A stretch of DNA of 64,000 bases from Adiantum capillus-veneris (lineage: Eukaryota > Streptophyta > Polypodiopsida > Polypodiales > Pteridaceae), in the NCBI GenBank assembly GCA_014529385.2, contig CM043966.1, positions 90,156,587 through 90,220,586 on the forward strand, written 5' to 3'. Below are positions 22,093 to 34,670 of the stretch, piece after piece (position 1 is the stretch's first letter; each line of letters begins with the position of its first letter). The position numbers were made by a program, and so were the translations under genes. The notes under the pieces were generated by a model. It did not search any database. It was not told where the DNA came from and saw only the letters and a list, made by a program, of their open reading frames with translations.

Positions 22093-22647
22093 CATGGTAT
22101 CAGAGCTTTAGGGTTTCCAAGAGAGCCATTTTCGCAACACAGATCAGAATTCTGTTCTTGCTCGCTGCGGGAAGGATATTCAACCGTTTTCGATCAACTC
22201 TGTCGCGAAGGGATCCTCTCACCGTGTAGAATCGACCTCCGGTGACAGTTTTCCCAAAATTAGGGTTTCAAAAACTGGCGAACAGCAGCCTATTTCTGCT
22301 GAAATTGACCAATTTCGGGGTCAATTTGATGCAATTTCATTAGGGCAAGTCTCACAGGTCAATCTTACAGGTGTTTCCACCAACGAGGTTCTGAAAATTC
22401 AGCAAAACAGGTGTTTACAGATCTGATTTTTGCCCTAAAACAGGGAATTTCAGCAAGCAAATGATGTATACACCTTGTGGAAACCTTTGGTAAAGGTTTG
22501 GCAGTGAATGTACGCCGTTTTGGGATGATTTCGCGTGAAATTTGCTCGCTGTTTTTCTATAACAGCAAGCTGTTTTTTGCCCGATTGCGCACATTTGGGC
22601 GTGTTTAGGTCGGCAAAACAGGGTTTCAGTGTTTGCAATCACTCAGA

Positions 22648-25600
22648 ATGGCTTCTAGCAGTGAAAGTGGCAATTTGTTGCACATTCGCAAGCTTGAAGG
22701 TTCCCATAACTTTGCTATATGGAAGAAGCAATGTTATAATGTGATGTTGCAGAAGAAACAGGCGAAACCTATTAAGTTACAGGGTGTGAAACCGGTTGAT
22801 ATGGAGGTTGAAGAATGGGAAGAAGTGGACGAGTTGGCTCGCTCCACGATCATGCTTTCGGTGTCTGACAATTTACTCTTCAACGTAGAGAATGAGTAGA
22901 CAGCATGGGGCATGTGGAAGCGTTTAGACGAGTTGTATGCACAGCAGAGTGCTGCCAGTAAAGTGTATTGGCTTAAGAAGCTTATGGATCTCCGCATGAA
23001 GGAGGGCACGCACATGTCAGTGCATCTCAATGAATTCAATTCTATTTTCAGCCAACTGACAGAGCTGAAATTCACGATTGATGAGGAGTTCAAAGCTACT
23101 TTTCTGCTATGCACATTGCCCGAGAGTTGGGATGTATTCCGGACAGCTCTTAGTAACTCAAGTGCGTCACTTAAGTATGCAGATGTAGAGAGTTCTCTCT
23201 TGATGGAAGAGATGAACAGGAAGAACACCACAGGTGGGTCTTCTAATGCATTGCACTTGAGAGGCAGGTCTCAACAGAGGGAGAAATCTGACAGTAAGGA
23301 CAGGGAACGCAGCAAATCTCGTAGGAAAGATGTTGTGTGTGATCATTGTGGAAAGAAAGGGCATTATAAACGGGAATGCTATGAGTGGAAGAAAGAGAAG
23401 AACAAGGGTGCTGAAACTGATGCAAAGGACAAGGGAAATGCCAAGAAGAGCACTGTGTTGATTGAGGAAATCAATGTTGCTAGTAGTTGTGACAGTGACA
23501 GCAGCACTGATGTACTCAATGCCTCTTCTGTGGATGCACATACCCTTGCTATGGGTTCTGATGTGGACATGCATACTTGGATTCTTGATTCAGGTGCCTC
23601 CTTTCATGTAACACCTCATAGGGATTGGTTTACACAGTACTCAGGTGAGGTGCAGGGCACTGTTTATTTGGGAGACAACTATGCATGTGACATTGCAGGT
23701 ATTGGCAGTGTCCAGTTTTCCTTTGCTGATGGTATGACTTTTGTTTTGCACAAAGTGCGCCATGTGCCACAACTCAAGAAGAGTTTGATTAGTACAGGGC
23801 AGCTAGATGATGCAGGCTATCACACCACTTTTGGTGATAGCAAGTGGAAAATTTGTAAAGGGGCCCGGATTGTAGCCAAGGGTTGTAAATCGGACACTTT
23901 GTATCCTTTGCATGTATCTAGTGTGCGTGACCATGTTGTCGCCGTAACCGAGCAGCCAAGTGTTTCTTTGTGGCATGGCCGGTTGGGACACATGAGTAAA
24001 AGAGGAATGGAAACTCTGTCTCGTTGTGGTTATTTGCCGTGTTTGAGGTATGCTGATTTTTCTCATTGTGAGCACTGTATTTATGGTAAGCACAGTCAAA
24101 CACCGCACAAAAGGTCTTTTTCTTTGAAGTCTGACAGGTTAGACTTAGTGCATTCCGATGTATGTGAAATGCCACAGTTGTCCTTAGGGGGAAAGAAATA
24201 TTTTGTCTCATTTATCGATGATGCTACACGTAAGGTGTGGGTGTATCCAATACGTGCTAAAAGCGATGTTTTGGATACTTTCAAGAAGTTTCTTGCGTTT
24301 GTTGAGAATCAAACTGACAAGAAGCTTAGGTCTTTGCGCTCAGACAATGGGGGGGAGTATGTATCAAAAGCATTTATTGACTTTTGTGCTACTAAAGGTA
24401 TTAAAAGAGAGCTCACGGCTCCTTTTAATCCCTCTCAGAATGGAGTTGCAGAGAGGTTGAACCGGACTATCCAAGAGAAAGTTCGGAGTATGCTGTCACA
24501 TGCTGCATTACCTCATGGTTTTTGGGCAGAAGCTGTGCAAACAGCTATTCACTTGATTAATCGCTCACCGAGCAAGGCTTTGGGTGGAAAGGTGCCTGAG
24601 GAGGTGTGGTCTGGCAAGCCACCCTCATATGCACATTTAAGAGTGTTTGGTTGTGAGGCCTATGTTCACATCCGGAGTAAACTGCGCACCAAACTAGAAC
24701 CAAAGTCTCATAAATGCATTTTCCTAGGATATGGTGAGGATGGTGAAATGGGGTATAGATTATGGGATCCCGCATTACGGAAAATCATACGCAGCAATGA
24801 TGTCATCTTCAATGAGAATTGCATGCACAAACAGCCCACAAAGGTCGAGGAAGTGCGCCGGGTTGTTTTTCGTGAAGATGTTACATATGGACAGCCAAGA
24901 AGGCCCAATGTTCAGCAGCCTTTACATGCTGAAAATGGTGCTGAAAATCAGCCATTAGCTGCTGAAAATCAGCCCCAACAAGTTGCCATTGATGCATCAC
25001 AGGTAGGGGAACAGGTTGATGCTCCTAGACCGCCCGTTGTTGCGATGCAACCGGCTGAACAGTCTGCTGTTTTTGATGGTTTACAGGCTGAAAATCCACC
25101 TGTTATGGATCATTGGGTGCGTAGGTCTACTCGGGTGACAAGGCCCCCGATAGATATGAACCGTCTTTGGACTATGTCATGCTTACTGATTGTGGTGAGC
25201 CGTCTTGCTATAAAGAGGCTATGCAACGGGAAGACAGTAAGAAATGGTTCAAAGCAATGGTTTCGGAAATGCAGTCTTTGGAGAAAAACCATACATGGGA
25301 CTTGGTTGATTTGCCTAAAGGGCATAAGGCTCTGCCATGTAAATGGGTTTACAAGACCAAGGTCACATCTGATGCTTCTTCTAAGTACAAGGCACGTTTG
25401 GTTGCTAAAGGGTACAAGCAAAAGCATGGTGTTGATTTTGATGAGATTTTTTCTCCTGTTGTAAAGCTTGCCACATTACGTCTTGTTTTAGGCCTGGTTG
25501 CTTCTGAAGATATGGAGTTAAAGCAAATGGATGTCAAAACAGCGTTTTTGCATGGCGATTTGCTTGAGATGATCTATATGATGCAGCCAGAAGGTTTTGT

Positions 25601-26747
25601 GTCAAAGGGGTAAGAGAAGAAAGTATGTAGACTCTTGAAGAGCTTGTATGGTTTGAAACAGTCTCCCCGTGCATGGTATCACAAGTTTGATACATTCATG
25701 AGGTCTCAAGGATACAAAAGAAGTAATTCTGATCACTGTTTGTATATCAAAACGGCAAGTGATGGATCTCTTCTATTGCTGATTTTGTATGTTGATGACA
25801 TGCTTATTGCGGGTAAAAATGTCACGGAGTTGGATGCATTACAGCAAAGCTTAAAGAATCGCTTTGACATGAAGGATCTTGGTGGTGCTAATCATATTTT
25901 GGGCATGCGTATCTCTCGAGATAGACCCAACAGGCGTCTGTATCTATCTCAACGAGATTATGTTAATAAAGTGCTACATCGTTTTCATATGGATGGGGGA
26001 AAGGCACTTGGTACTCCGCTGCCTCCATATGTAAAACTGACTGCACATGACTGCCCAAACACAGATGATATGCGGGCTGAAATGGCCAAGATTCCTTATG
26101 CATCAGCCGTTGGCAGTTTGATGTATGCTATGGTTGCTACACGTCCGGACATTGCATTTGTGGTGGGAGTGGTAAGCAAGTACATGAGCAATCCTGGCAA
26201 AAAGCATTGGGAAGCAGTGAAGTGTATCTTGAGATACTTGAAAGGCACTAAAGACTTGTGCATTTGTTTTGGGAAGAGTGAGACAGCTGTGCATGGCTTT
26301 ACAGATGCAGATTTTGCTGGACATCCAGATTGCAGGAAGTCTACCTCTGGATATGTGTTTACATTCACAGGAGGTGCAGTTTCTTGGATTTCTAGACTGC
26401 AAAAATGTGTTGCTTTGTCTACCACTGAGGCTGAGTATGTGGCTGCCACTGAGGCATGCAAAGAAGCTTTGTGGCTCATGCGTTTGGTAGAAGAGCTTGG
26501 CATTAAGTCACCGGTTCCTGTGCTACACTGTGATAGTCAGAGTGCTATTATGCTTGCAAGGAATCCTGTTTTTCATGCCAAGACAAAGCACATAGAGGTG
26601 AAGTATCATTTTATCAGGAGTGTGCTTGATGACAAGAGCATTACACTTGTCAAGGTGCACACAGATGACAATCCTGCAGATCTTTTGACCAAGAGTCTTC
26701 CAGCAGAGCGGTTTGCATATTGCCGACAGATGATGGGTGTTGGATGA
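22648..26747 (+). pseudogene. Copia-B Gag-Pol polyprotein with two stops and one frameshift
   Basis: The ATG at 22648 begins MASSSESGNLLHIRKL. In order there are copia Gag, a zinc knuckle (CDHCGKKGHYKREC, about 23338), a protease (WILDSGASFHVTP, about 23578), a GAG-pre-integrase HHCC region (LWHGRLGHMS...CEHCIYGK), an integrase core with HSDVC, SDNGGEY and SQNGVAER, RT with YVDDMLIAGK (about 25788), and RNase H with DADFAGHPDCRKSTSGY and STTEAEYVA. A TAG at 22897 interrupts Gag. A one-base loss in the C run near 25145 shifts the frame before RT. A TAA at 25611 interrupts RT. All catalytic motifs are otherwise intact, so only three small lesions disable it. Confidence 0.95.
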
Positions 26748-26826
26748 GTAAGTGCATGATCAGCTGATGTATTATAGTTAGTTGATTCTTTGATCTCCCA
26801 AGGTACATTGCCTTTAGGTGGGAGGT

Positions 26827-27106
26827 TGTTAGGGAATAAAGGCCTAAGTGCCTTGTACTTATTAACTTATAAGTTAAAAGACTTATAAGTGAGGGGGCCC
26901 AAGTGTGAATGGCCCCCTAGTCACTTACTCATATACTCAAAGGTCAAGCCCAAAAGAAAGATCGTGACTTCTCCCAGTTTTTCTACGAGCGTTCTCTCTC
27001 TCTCTCACGTTTTTCCCTGCGTGTGCTTCTTCTGCGCCACTCTCCTCTTCTCCTTCACTCTCATTGCATAGAATAGCAAGTGGGCTCTCTCTCCTGCTCC
27101 CCCACA
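26827..27106 (+). repeat. 3' LTR of Copia-B
   Basis: Same 280 bp as the 5' LTR. The target duplication AGGCG follows directly. Confidence 0.96.
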
Positions 27107-27718
27107 AGGCGAAGAAGAATTTTCCCCACCAGGAGGTTTTTTTGACCCTTCCCCATCTACGACAAAGATTGCACTAACTCCTATGGAGGAGTTGGACCAA
27201 GAAAGAGAAGCAGAAAGAAAAGCCTACGAAGAAGACGTGGTAGCCGTAGAGCGCTGGTACGAAGAAAGAATGGCAGCCATAGCGCGTGAGAGCGAGCAAG
27301 CACGTTTGGAAGCCAAAGCAAGACAAGCAGAATTTGATCGTGAGAACAAAGCACTACAAGAACAGAGCGACCGACAAAACAAAGAGTTCTTGCGACTCCA
27401 TTCTCAAGTTCAGGCACAGATGCAAGAGATTTGGGGAAAGGAGACTCTCTCAGTCTCTTCTTCTCCAAAGAATGACACACAGGATTTGCATGATTGTGTG
27501 AAGCATGATGATGAATTGCATGACAATGATTTGTATGATGATTTGAAAGATAAGCATGATGATTTGGATGACAAAGATAAGCATGATGATTTGAATGATA
27601 TTGCTAAGCATGATGATTTGGATGCCAATGACAAGCATGATGATTTGCATGATCAAGATGTGATTTCTCACAAGCATGATGAGCTCCATGAAGATGACGT
27701 GCTTGTTCTCAAGGATGA

Positions 27719-28179
27719 TGTCATGTGACCCCCATTTTTAGCCATAAAAACACAACCAAAACAGTCATTTTCAGCCACCGAAACAGCCCCGAAATTCAGC
27801 AAATAGAAGATCATAGATTTCAGCCCTAAAGTCATCGTCGTCATCACCGTCGTCGTCATCGGCATAGTCCCAAGTTGCATCAGTCCATTGCATACGCATT
27901 GTACCGCTTTGTGCAATCAAAAGTAGACCACTCTCGTCGACGAGAGTCGGTCTTTCGGAGGAGGGTTTTACAACGTCTCGTGTCGTATCTCTCTTCTCTC
28001 TCTATCTCTCAGTCTCATACACTAGCACTCACAGTGTCCATTCAGTTTTGTTGTGATCATAGCACTTTCCATTAAGAACGGAAGGCTCTCCCTTCCATAA
28101 GAACTAAAATTAACCCTTGAGCACAGTTCAAGCACTCATCTTGAGCAAAGCGCAAACAATCATTCTGCTGCGCCTAACA
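27719..28179 (+). repeat. Shortened solo LTR with GATGA target duplication
   Basis: TGTCATGTGAC at 27719 is the first 11 bases of the array's LTR. The sequence then jumps to the last 440 bases or so, ending GCGCCTAACA at 28179. GATGA precedes (27714-27718) and follows (28180-28184). The perfect 5-bp duplication shows that this is an independent insertion into internal region 2, later reduced to one LTR. The missing 770 or so bases may have been lost before or after insertion. Confidence 0.85.
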
Positions 28180-29603
28180 GATGATGAGTTAGTTGATGCT
28201 TTTTGTAGCGAAGCTAACCTCATTGCAGATTCGATCAATCATGAAGGATTGATCTTAGCTCTCGAGCCTAGGTCCAAAGAACCCCCTCAAGACGAAACGA
28301 TCTTGGCTCTCGAGCCTAGGTCCAAAGCACCCTCACAGGAAGTATTGTGTGTTCGCATGATTGATACGCACGCATTGTTCGAATGTTTCATTCATGATCG
28401 TTTCCTGTATTTTAGTCAGCGTCTTTCTGTGATCCCTTTTAATAGACATGACATATTGTACGTTGAGCACGTTTCACTCATGGATGAGCACGAATGTATG
28501 CGGATTTCTCATGAAAAGCTGAAAAGTATGGATGTAAGGAAGTCGCATTCCATGTCTCTTCCTTGGCATGACACATTCGTAGAACGAGCACATGGAAGTA
28601 TAAGCACCAAGCATGGGCATTTCCGTTGTGAATTGCCACAGTTGATTGCTCTAGATCATAAGAGAAAGATTCGATCTCATTGTTTGCGTATGTGTGGTGA
28701 ACGGTTTAGCAGTCCGTCTATTGGTTCATCTACATTGCATGCACAGTCTTTGAGGAAGACAATATTTTTTCCACTCACTTTACATGGAATGGGTATGTTC
28801 ATGTTTTTGTGTTGGAAGTGGTTTCAGGAATTTTCAGCCTCGGAGATTCTTGAAGAAGGTGGACCTACGTCCATAGAAGAAGTGGAAGCATTGAAGGAGA
28901 CTCAGAAGACTTTGTGTCGCTTTCGGCGTGGCCCAAAGAAGCAAGTGTTGCAGACCTTTATGAAGTTCAAGTACCGCACGACCCACACATCAGAGTGGGC
29001 CGGCGAAGAGTCCCTTCCAGGATTCCGGATGCTATTGGCGATCTCCCTCGACGCCATACAGTTCGGTACCAGTACCTCACTTTGAAAAGGAGGGGATGTC
29101 ACATGACACATCCCAACCCTATGTGTCCATGGACAAGCTACAGCATAACAGGGTTCAGTCAATCGAGTCAGTCTAGATTAGAAGTGATCTGGCACTTTTG
29201 TGAGTCTATTCGTAGACCGTGCTTGCCCAGTCACTGAGTGTAGATGCATATCCTCTGGTTGCACACAGCATGATCATCAGTATTCCCTTCAAAATCTATC
29301 AGATTCAGTCAGGGGAATTTTCCAATGCATTTAGCCTATTTTCCCTATTTTTGGTATTTTCACTTATTATTTTTAAGTGACTTTCCAACAAAAGTAGGTA
29401 GGGCAATTTTGCTAAGTTAATATATAAGCAAACCCAAGTTAGTAGTAATTGACAGAAGAGGCAGCAAGAGTTTCCCACTCAACAGGCAACTTCTCAACAG
29501 ACCCCCCCCCCCCCCCCAAACCCTTCTCCATTGGCTAGCGTTTTTGGTTCCAGCAGTGACCCTCCAAGATCTGACATTTTCAGCATTGCCTGGATCATCA
29601 TCC

Positions 29604-30156
29604 TGTCACAAAGTGATGACGTGGCGGACAGCAGAAACCCTAATTTCTGCCAGAAACCCTAAAATTCCTGCAAACCCTAATTTTTGCCAAAAACCCTAAA
29701 TTCCGGAAATCGCGGAGGCGGATTATTAAAATTTTTTATTTTTTATTTTGGAAAATGATGAGCGACGCGAATTTTGCTTTTGCTTTTTTTAAAAAAAAAA
29801 AAAAGAGAAAAGACTCTCTAAGAGAGAGAGAGAACTGATGCTTTTGATTTTAAAAGCTTTTGGGGCTCTGCTTTTGGGCATCCCTTGTAACCTTTAAATT
29901 AGTGGTGAGGGCCTCACTTCTCAGAGCATCTGGACGCAGAGTCTGAGAGTGAAACCCTAACCGCTCTCTTGTACTTTGATGATTGATTAATACAAAAAGA
30001 AATACCGAAAGGGGCGCCAGTCTTTGGGGCCAATATCTCTAGGCACGGAACTCCGCCGGGCCAGTGCAAATCTATTGTGATCTGTGAATTGTTTTGAAGT
30101 GGTTATTTGGTGCTGTCGCGGTTGATTCTTGACTTGGAGTGTCCAAGTTTGTTACA
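29604..30156 (+). repeat. 5' LTR of the chromovirus
   Basis: It contains repeated AAACCCTAA words, an A/T-rich stretch near 29727-29802 and a short (GA) run at about 29823-29832. The same family supplies the solo LTR at 62596-63273 and the LTR edge of Gypsy-A. Confidence 0.95.
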
Positions 30157-30230
30157 GTGGTATCAGAGCACGGCCGATTTCTCTTCTACGGGAAATCCGA
30201 TCCCCGAATTTTTTTTTTTCCGCGGCACCT

Positions 30231-31892
30231 ATGGCTTCAGGCAATGATCAGTCGACTCCCTCTGCATCTGGAGATGCGGGCTGGGATCACAACGAAGATT
30301 CAGACAGAGAGTATGGCCCGCCTCGGCCTACTCAGGCGGAGCAAACAGAGATGGAGCGTCGTCAATTGATTGGCGATGCAACAAAGATGATGCTCAATTT
30401 TGCCAAGGACCCGAAGATGGTAAAATATATGAACCAGACCTCTTTGAAAGAGGTACAGATGGAGTGGCAGAGAACCACAACACCACTCCCGAAACCCGCT
30501 CTCAAGAAACCTTCTACCTCCAAGAAATATACGGAGAAGGAACTGGAGAACGTGGTTGATGCACGGATTGCTCAGCTTTTCGACGTGCAAAAGAAAGGCA
30601 AAAAGCACGGCAAAAAGCAGAACAAAGGTACTGACTTCCCGGGATATTTGGGTCGTCAGTCGACATTCGACAAAGCAAAGAAACGGAAGAAGCGTGTTCG
30701 ATTTGAAGGAGTACCCAGTTCTTCTTCTTCTTCTTCTGACAGTTCTTCTAGCTCCTCGGATTAGAGCGAAGAAGACAGAAAAAAAGCAAAAAGCGAAGCA
30801 AGACACAAAGCTTCGGAACGGGCAAGAAAAAGGCAAAGAAGGCTACATCTCGCCCAGAGACTGACAGTTCTACTGAGGACTCGTCTACAGACAGCTCAGA
30901 TTCCGATGACGGAAAGTTTTATGCGAACAAGAAGAATTTTTACAAAGCCAACCAGTATGACTTTCTCGAAGATAACAGCAAGAAAGTCCGAGAGTTTAAG
31001 GAAGGTGGCCACTCGATCAAGTTTGATACTTTTCAGGATACTCAGATGCTTCGAAGGCTTTGTCTCTTATACAGCAGTTTGACATCGCTTTCGCGGGAGG
31101 ACGCTATTCAGAGCACTCCAAGATTCGGAGAGCTGCCTCTTACTCTGAGGGGAATGCTCGTACTTGGTGGTCCACGCTTCTATTAAGCAAGACTGTGCCA
31201 GTTACATGGCTGAAATTCAAGAGGCTTTTTATTTCTTCTTGGTTGACTCAAGAGTTTGAGCGAGATATATACGAGCTGCTTGGAACCATCTCCGGATGAC
31301 CAAGAGCGATACAGTGAATTCTTATTGTGAAAGATTCTGGAGCTCTTTTCTACCCGCCTCTTCATTCAAGAAGATCTCATTCAGAGAACAGATTGAGCAG
31401 TTTACCTTGGGTCTACCTACAGAGATCCGAGATCACTGCTTGGAACAGAAGTCAGCTTCTATTCAGGAGTTGATGAGTCATGCGAATCGGGGCTTTGCCA
31501 TTCACTCTGGCAGTCTGACCTACCCCACAGATGAGGCCATGACACAACGAGCCAAACAGACTTCTGGGAATGAAAGTAGAATGAAAAAGAGCAACCCAGA
31601 GAAAAAAAAAAGGATGCACGACCCAAGCTTACTCCTGAGGAGAGAGCTCGCTTCATCAGAGAGGGGAAGTGCTTTGGATGCGGGAAACATGGACATATTT
31701 CCGCAAAGTGCCCTGATAAGGCACAGAAAGAACAGAATGATAAAGACGACGACAGGTCTGAGAGTTCGAGAGCAGCTGAGGAATGTGGCAGAAAAGGCAG
31801 ATAGAAAAGTAGAACTGGTACCACATGGCGTGGGACCTGCACCGAATCTAATGAATGAAAGTACAAACTTTGCCGCTTTCGGGGCAAAGTGA
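30231..31892 (+). pseudogene. Chromovirus Gag with several frame breaks
   Basis: The ATG at 30231 begins MASGNDQSTPSASGDAG. The first frame closes at a TAG after a Ser/Asp-rich stretch (30762). Gag then continues in other frames: a capsid-like region at about 31060-31290, then ASSFKKISFREQIEQFTLGL (about 31350), and a CCHC zinc knuckle CFGCGKHGHISAKC at about 31672-31713. Gag packages the element RNA. At least three shifts are needed to read through, so the protein is not made intact. Confidence 0.8.
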
Positions 31893-32094
31893 AGGATCAG
31901 GAAGCTCTTTTGAAGGAGCCAAGGCCAAGTTCTTTTCACTTGGAATTGGCGGCTCGATTTGGAACTATGCCCGACAGACTGACGCCACAGGCGGAGGTAG
32001 TTCGACTGGCACCCGGATGGGATGTTGCCATTACACCGAGCATTGGCAAACTTTGTTTGCAATGACAGGGGTGTTCAGGGCACGCGAGTGACGT

Positions 32095-34347
32095 TCTACT
32101 TGGGATCCCTTGGTACCACAAGAACTACGCCGTGGTTGACTACCGGGCCGAGAAAGCGACTTTGATAAATGAAGGGCTTAGAGATTGTACTTGATGAACT
32201 TCAGTTTTCTTACTCATTCTTTTGGGAGAACTGAACGATGGATAAAGGTTGAATATGTTTTGACCTGAAGAAAAGAACGCCAAGATTTTTTTCTCCACGC
32301 TCATGCCGATTGTTTTTGAGAGGGCCTGAAGATCATACCATTGATCTGATATCTGGAAGCACGCCACCGAATTGGCCACCTTATCGTGTGAGCCGAGTAC
32401 AGAATGAAAAGATTATGAACTCAGTGAAAGACCTCTTGGAAAAGGGTCTTGTCCAGCCTAGTACTTCACCGTATTGCTCTCCAGTGTTGTTGGTTTTGAA
32501 GAAAGACGGATCTTGGAGAATGTGCATCGATTATAGCACTCTCAACGAAATCACCATCAAGAACAGATTTTCGATTCCTAGGATCGATGATATACTCGAC
32601 AGGTTACAGGGATCCTCGTGCTTTAGCAGGATTGACTTGAAGAGTGGATATCATCAGATCAGGATAGCGCCAGGAGATGTCTACAAGACAGCTTTTCGGA
32701 CGACTTTTGGGTTATTTGAGTTTTTGGTGATGCCTTTTGGCTTAACCAATGCTCTTGCGACATTTAACCGGATGATGGATAGGATTTTTCGAGAGTACAG
32801 GCTATTTGTTGGCACTTTCTTTGACGACATCATTCTTTTCTCCAAGAATGAGGCAGAACACAGAGATCATCTGCTTCAAGTCTTTCAGGCATTACGAGAT
32901 CACACATTAGTGATTAATGCTAAGAAAAGTGAATTTTTCCTACCAGAGATACATTTTTTGGGACACATTGTGTCAACAGCAGGAGTGCAAATGAACCCGG
33001 CCAAGATAGAGACTATCCGTGATTGGCCCGATTTGAGGAATGTCCATGAAGTTAGAAGCTTCTTGGGACTGTGTTCGTACTACAGGCGGTTCATACGAAA
33101 GTTTGCAGAGGTTGCTTCCCCTTTGCATACCTTGACACAGAAAGGAGTACCTTTTTCGTGGGGACCCACAGAGGTGACTGCCTTTCGGACATTGAAAGAG
33201 AAATTGACTACGGGACCTATTTTGACTTTGCCGGACTTGCAGAAGTCATTCGAAGTATATTGTGATGCTTGTGGTCGTAGTCTGGGTGCGGTCTTGATGC
33301 AAGAAGGCCATGTCATAGCTTACGAGAGCCGTTTGTTCTCTAGGCCGGAGATGACAGCACAGATTTATGAGAAAGAGCTTTTGGCGGTTATCCATGCTCT
33401 TACTCAGTGGCGGCATTACCTACTCGGAGCGGATTTTACTGTCTTTACAAACCATCAGAGTTTGCGCTACTTCTTGTCACAGAAGCAGCTTTCGGAAAAG
33501 CAGATGCGGTGGGTGAACATCTTGTCACAGTTCCACTTCCAGATTGTCCATGTGCAGGGACAGAAGAATGTGGTGGCAGATGCTTTGTCTCGGAAATCGT
33601 TGGTTCTGGCTATTTCCGCGTTACATCATAGGAGCTTCGAGGATATGGTCGATCAATATGCCACAGATACAGGTTTTGCAGATATTTTCACACGGATACG
33701 GGATGGGGAGACAGTAGCTGGATACACCCTTCGGGAAGGCTACTTGATGAAAAAGACTATGTTGTGCGTTACACAGCCGTTGAGGGAAAAGGTTATGACT
33801 GATTGCCACTGTCCACCTTTTACGGGTCACCGCGGCATTGCTACCACCATGAAAGGGGTAGAGAGAGATTTCTTTTGGCGGAGATTGAAGAAGGATGTGG
33901 AAGAGTTTGTGCGCAGTTGCTTGGTATGCCAGAAGGTCAAGTTTGACAGGCATAAAGCACAAGGATTGTTACAGCCTTTACCCATACCCACCCGCCCCTG
34001 GGAAAGTATTGAAATGGATTTCATTTTTTTTGATCTCCCGAGAATACAGAATGATCACGATGATTTTCCGATTACATGGCACGCCTGAGACGATTGTCTC
34101 CGACAGAGACCCCAGATTTATGAGTTTGTTTTGGAAGGCAATTTGGGAGAACATTGGCACGCGGTTGCAGTTCTCGTCATCGTTCCACTTGCAGACTGAC
34201 GGGCAATCTGAGATTGCCAATTCAGTGATTTTAGATTTATTGAAGTCTTGTATCTCGCATCAGAAGACTCAATGGGAAAAGAACTTACCTTTGGTGGAAT
34301 TTGCCTACAATAACACGATACACTCTTCGACGGGGAAGACGCCATGA
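32095..34347 (+). pseudogene. Chromovirus Pol: protease tail, RT, RNase H, integrase
   Basis: A protease tail (GIPWYHKNYAVVDYRAEK, about 32107) is all that is left of the protease. The next long open stretch, 32310-34088, carries RT (IDLISGSTPPNWPPY, then EFLVMPFGLTNALATFN, and FFDDIILF at about 32815 at the catalytic position), RNase H (YCDACGRSLGAVLMQEG; NVVADALSRK) and the integrase zinc-binding part (TGHRG...CLVCQK). After MDFIFFDLPR about 100 bases of the catalytic core are missing and the frame shifts. The rest (HGTPETIVSDRDPRF, SFHLQTDGQSE) lies in the other frame to 34347. The integrase is therefore dead. Confidence 0.92.
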
Positions 34348-34670
34348 GAGATTGTTGAAACTGCTGCGAAGGTTCCATCCTTCCTGAGCACGAAAGATTA
34401 GAAATTTGAAGCGGATGAATATTCGCGAGATTTGGATACGGCTTTTGCCAAGGTTCACGAGACTTTACAGAAGTCTCAAGAACGACAGAAAAAGGCAGCG
34501 GATCGCCATCGTCGCGACTGGAAACTGAAGGAGGATGATTGGGTGCTCTTACTTTTGAGAAGGCACGCCTAAGAAAAAAAAAGGGAAAGGAGAGGCTTTT
34601 TCCAAAGCTTAGTATGTGATACTACGGACCTTTCCAGATTACTGACAAGATAAATGATGTCTCCTTCCGA

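Larger units (their letters stand above)
21813..27106 (+). mobile_element. Complete Ty1/copia element Copia-B, recent insertion
   Basis: The LTRs at 21813-22092 and 26827-27106 (280 bp each) appear to differ at one base only (CTCACATTTTT against CTCACGTTTTT). The target duplication AGGCG is perfect (21808-21812 and 27107-27111). A primer-binding site TGGTATCAGAGC at 22095 and a polypurine stretch AGGTGGGAGG before the 3' LTR complete the set. The near-identical LTRs show a very recent insertion. The element lies within internal region 2 of the LTR array. Confidence 0.97.
21752..29085 (+). pseudogene. Family-specific ORF of internal region 2, split by two insertions
   Basis: The ORF lies in 21752-21812, 27112-27718 and 28185-29085. 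Removing the copia element and the shortened solo LTR, each with one copy of its 5-bp duplication, leaves one frame of 522 codons: both insertions fall within it and neither flank adds a frame change. Compared with internal region 1 it has 48 extra bases, 16 residues of the HDD repeat (at about 27548-27595). Near 28744 it lacks one base present in region 1, so the last 110 or so codons may not be the ancestral frame. No pol motifs are present. Confidence 0.7.

Noticed and set aside
22734-23574. Open frames on the minus strand within Copia-B
   Set aside because: They are antisense shadows of the Gag-Pol frame, without domains.
27719-28179. Simple deletion joining the end of one internal region to a third LTR
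   Set aside because: The perfect GATGA duplication on both sides and the restored reading frame show a separate insertion instead.
18539-29085. Two copies of the His-Asp ORF as a tandem host gene family
   Set aside because: Each lies between LTRs with primer-binding sites and polypurine tracts, so they are parts of a retroelement.
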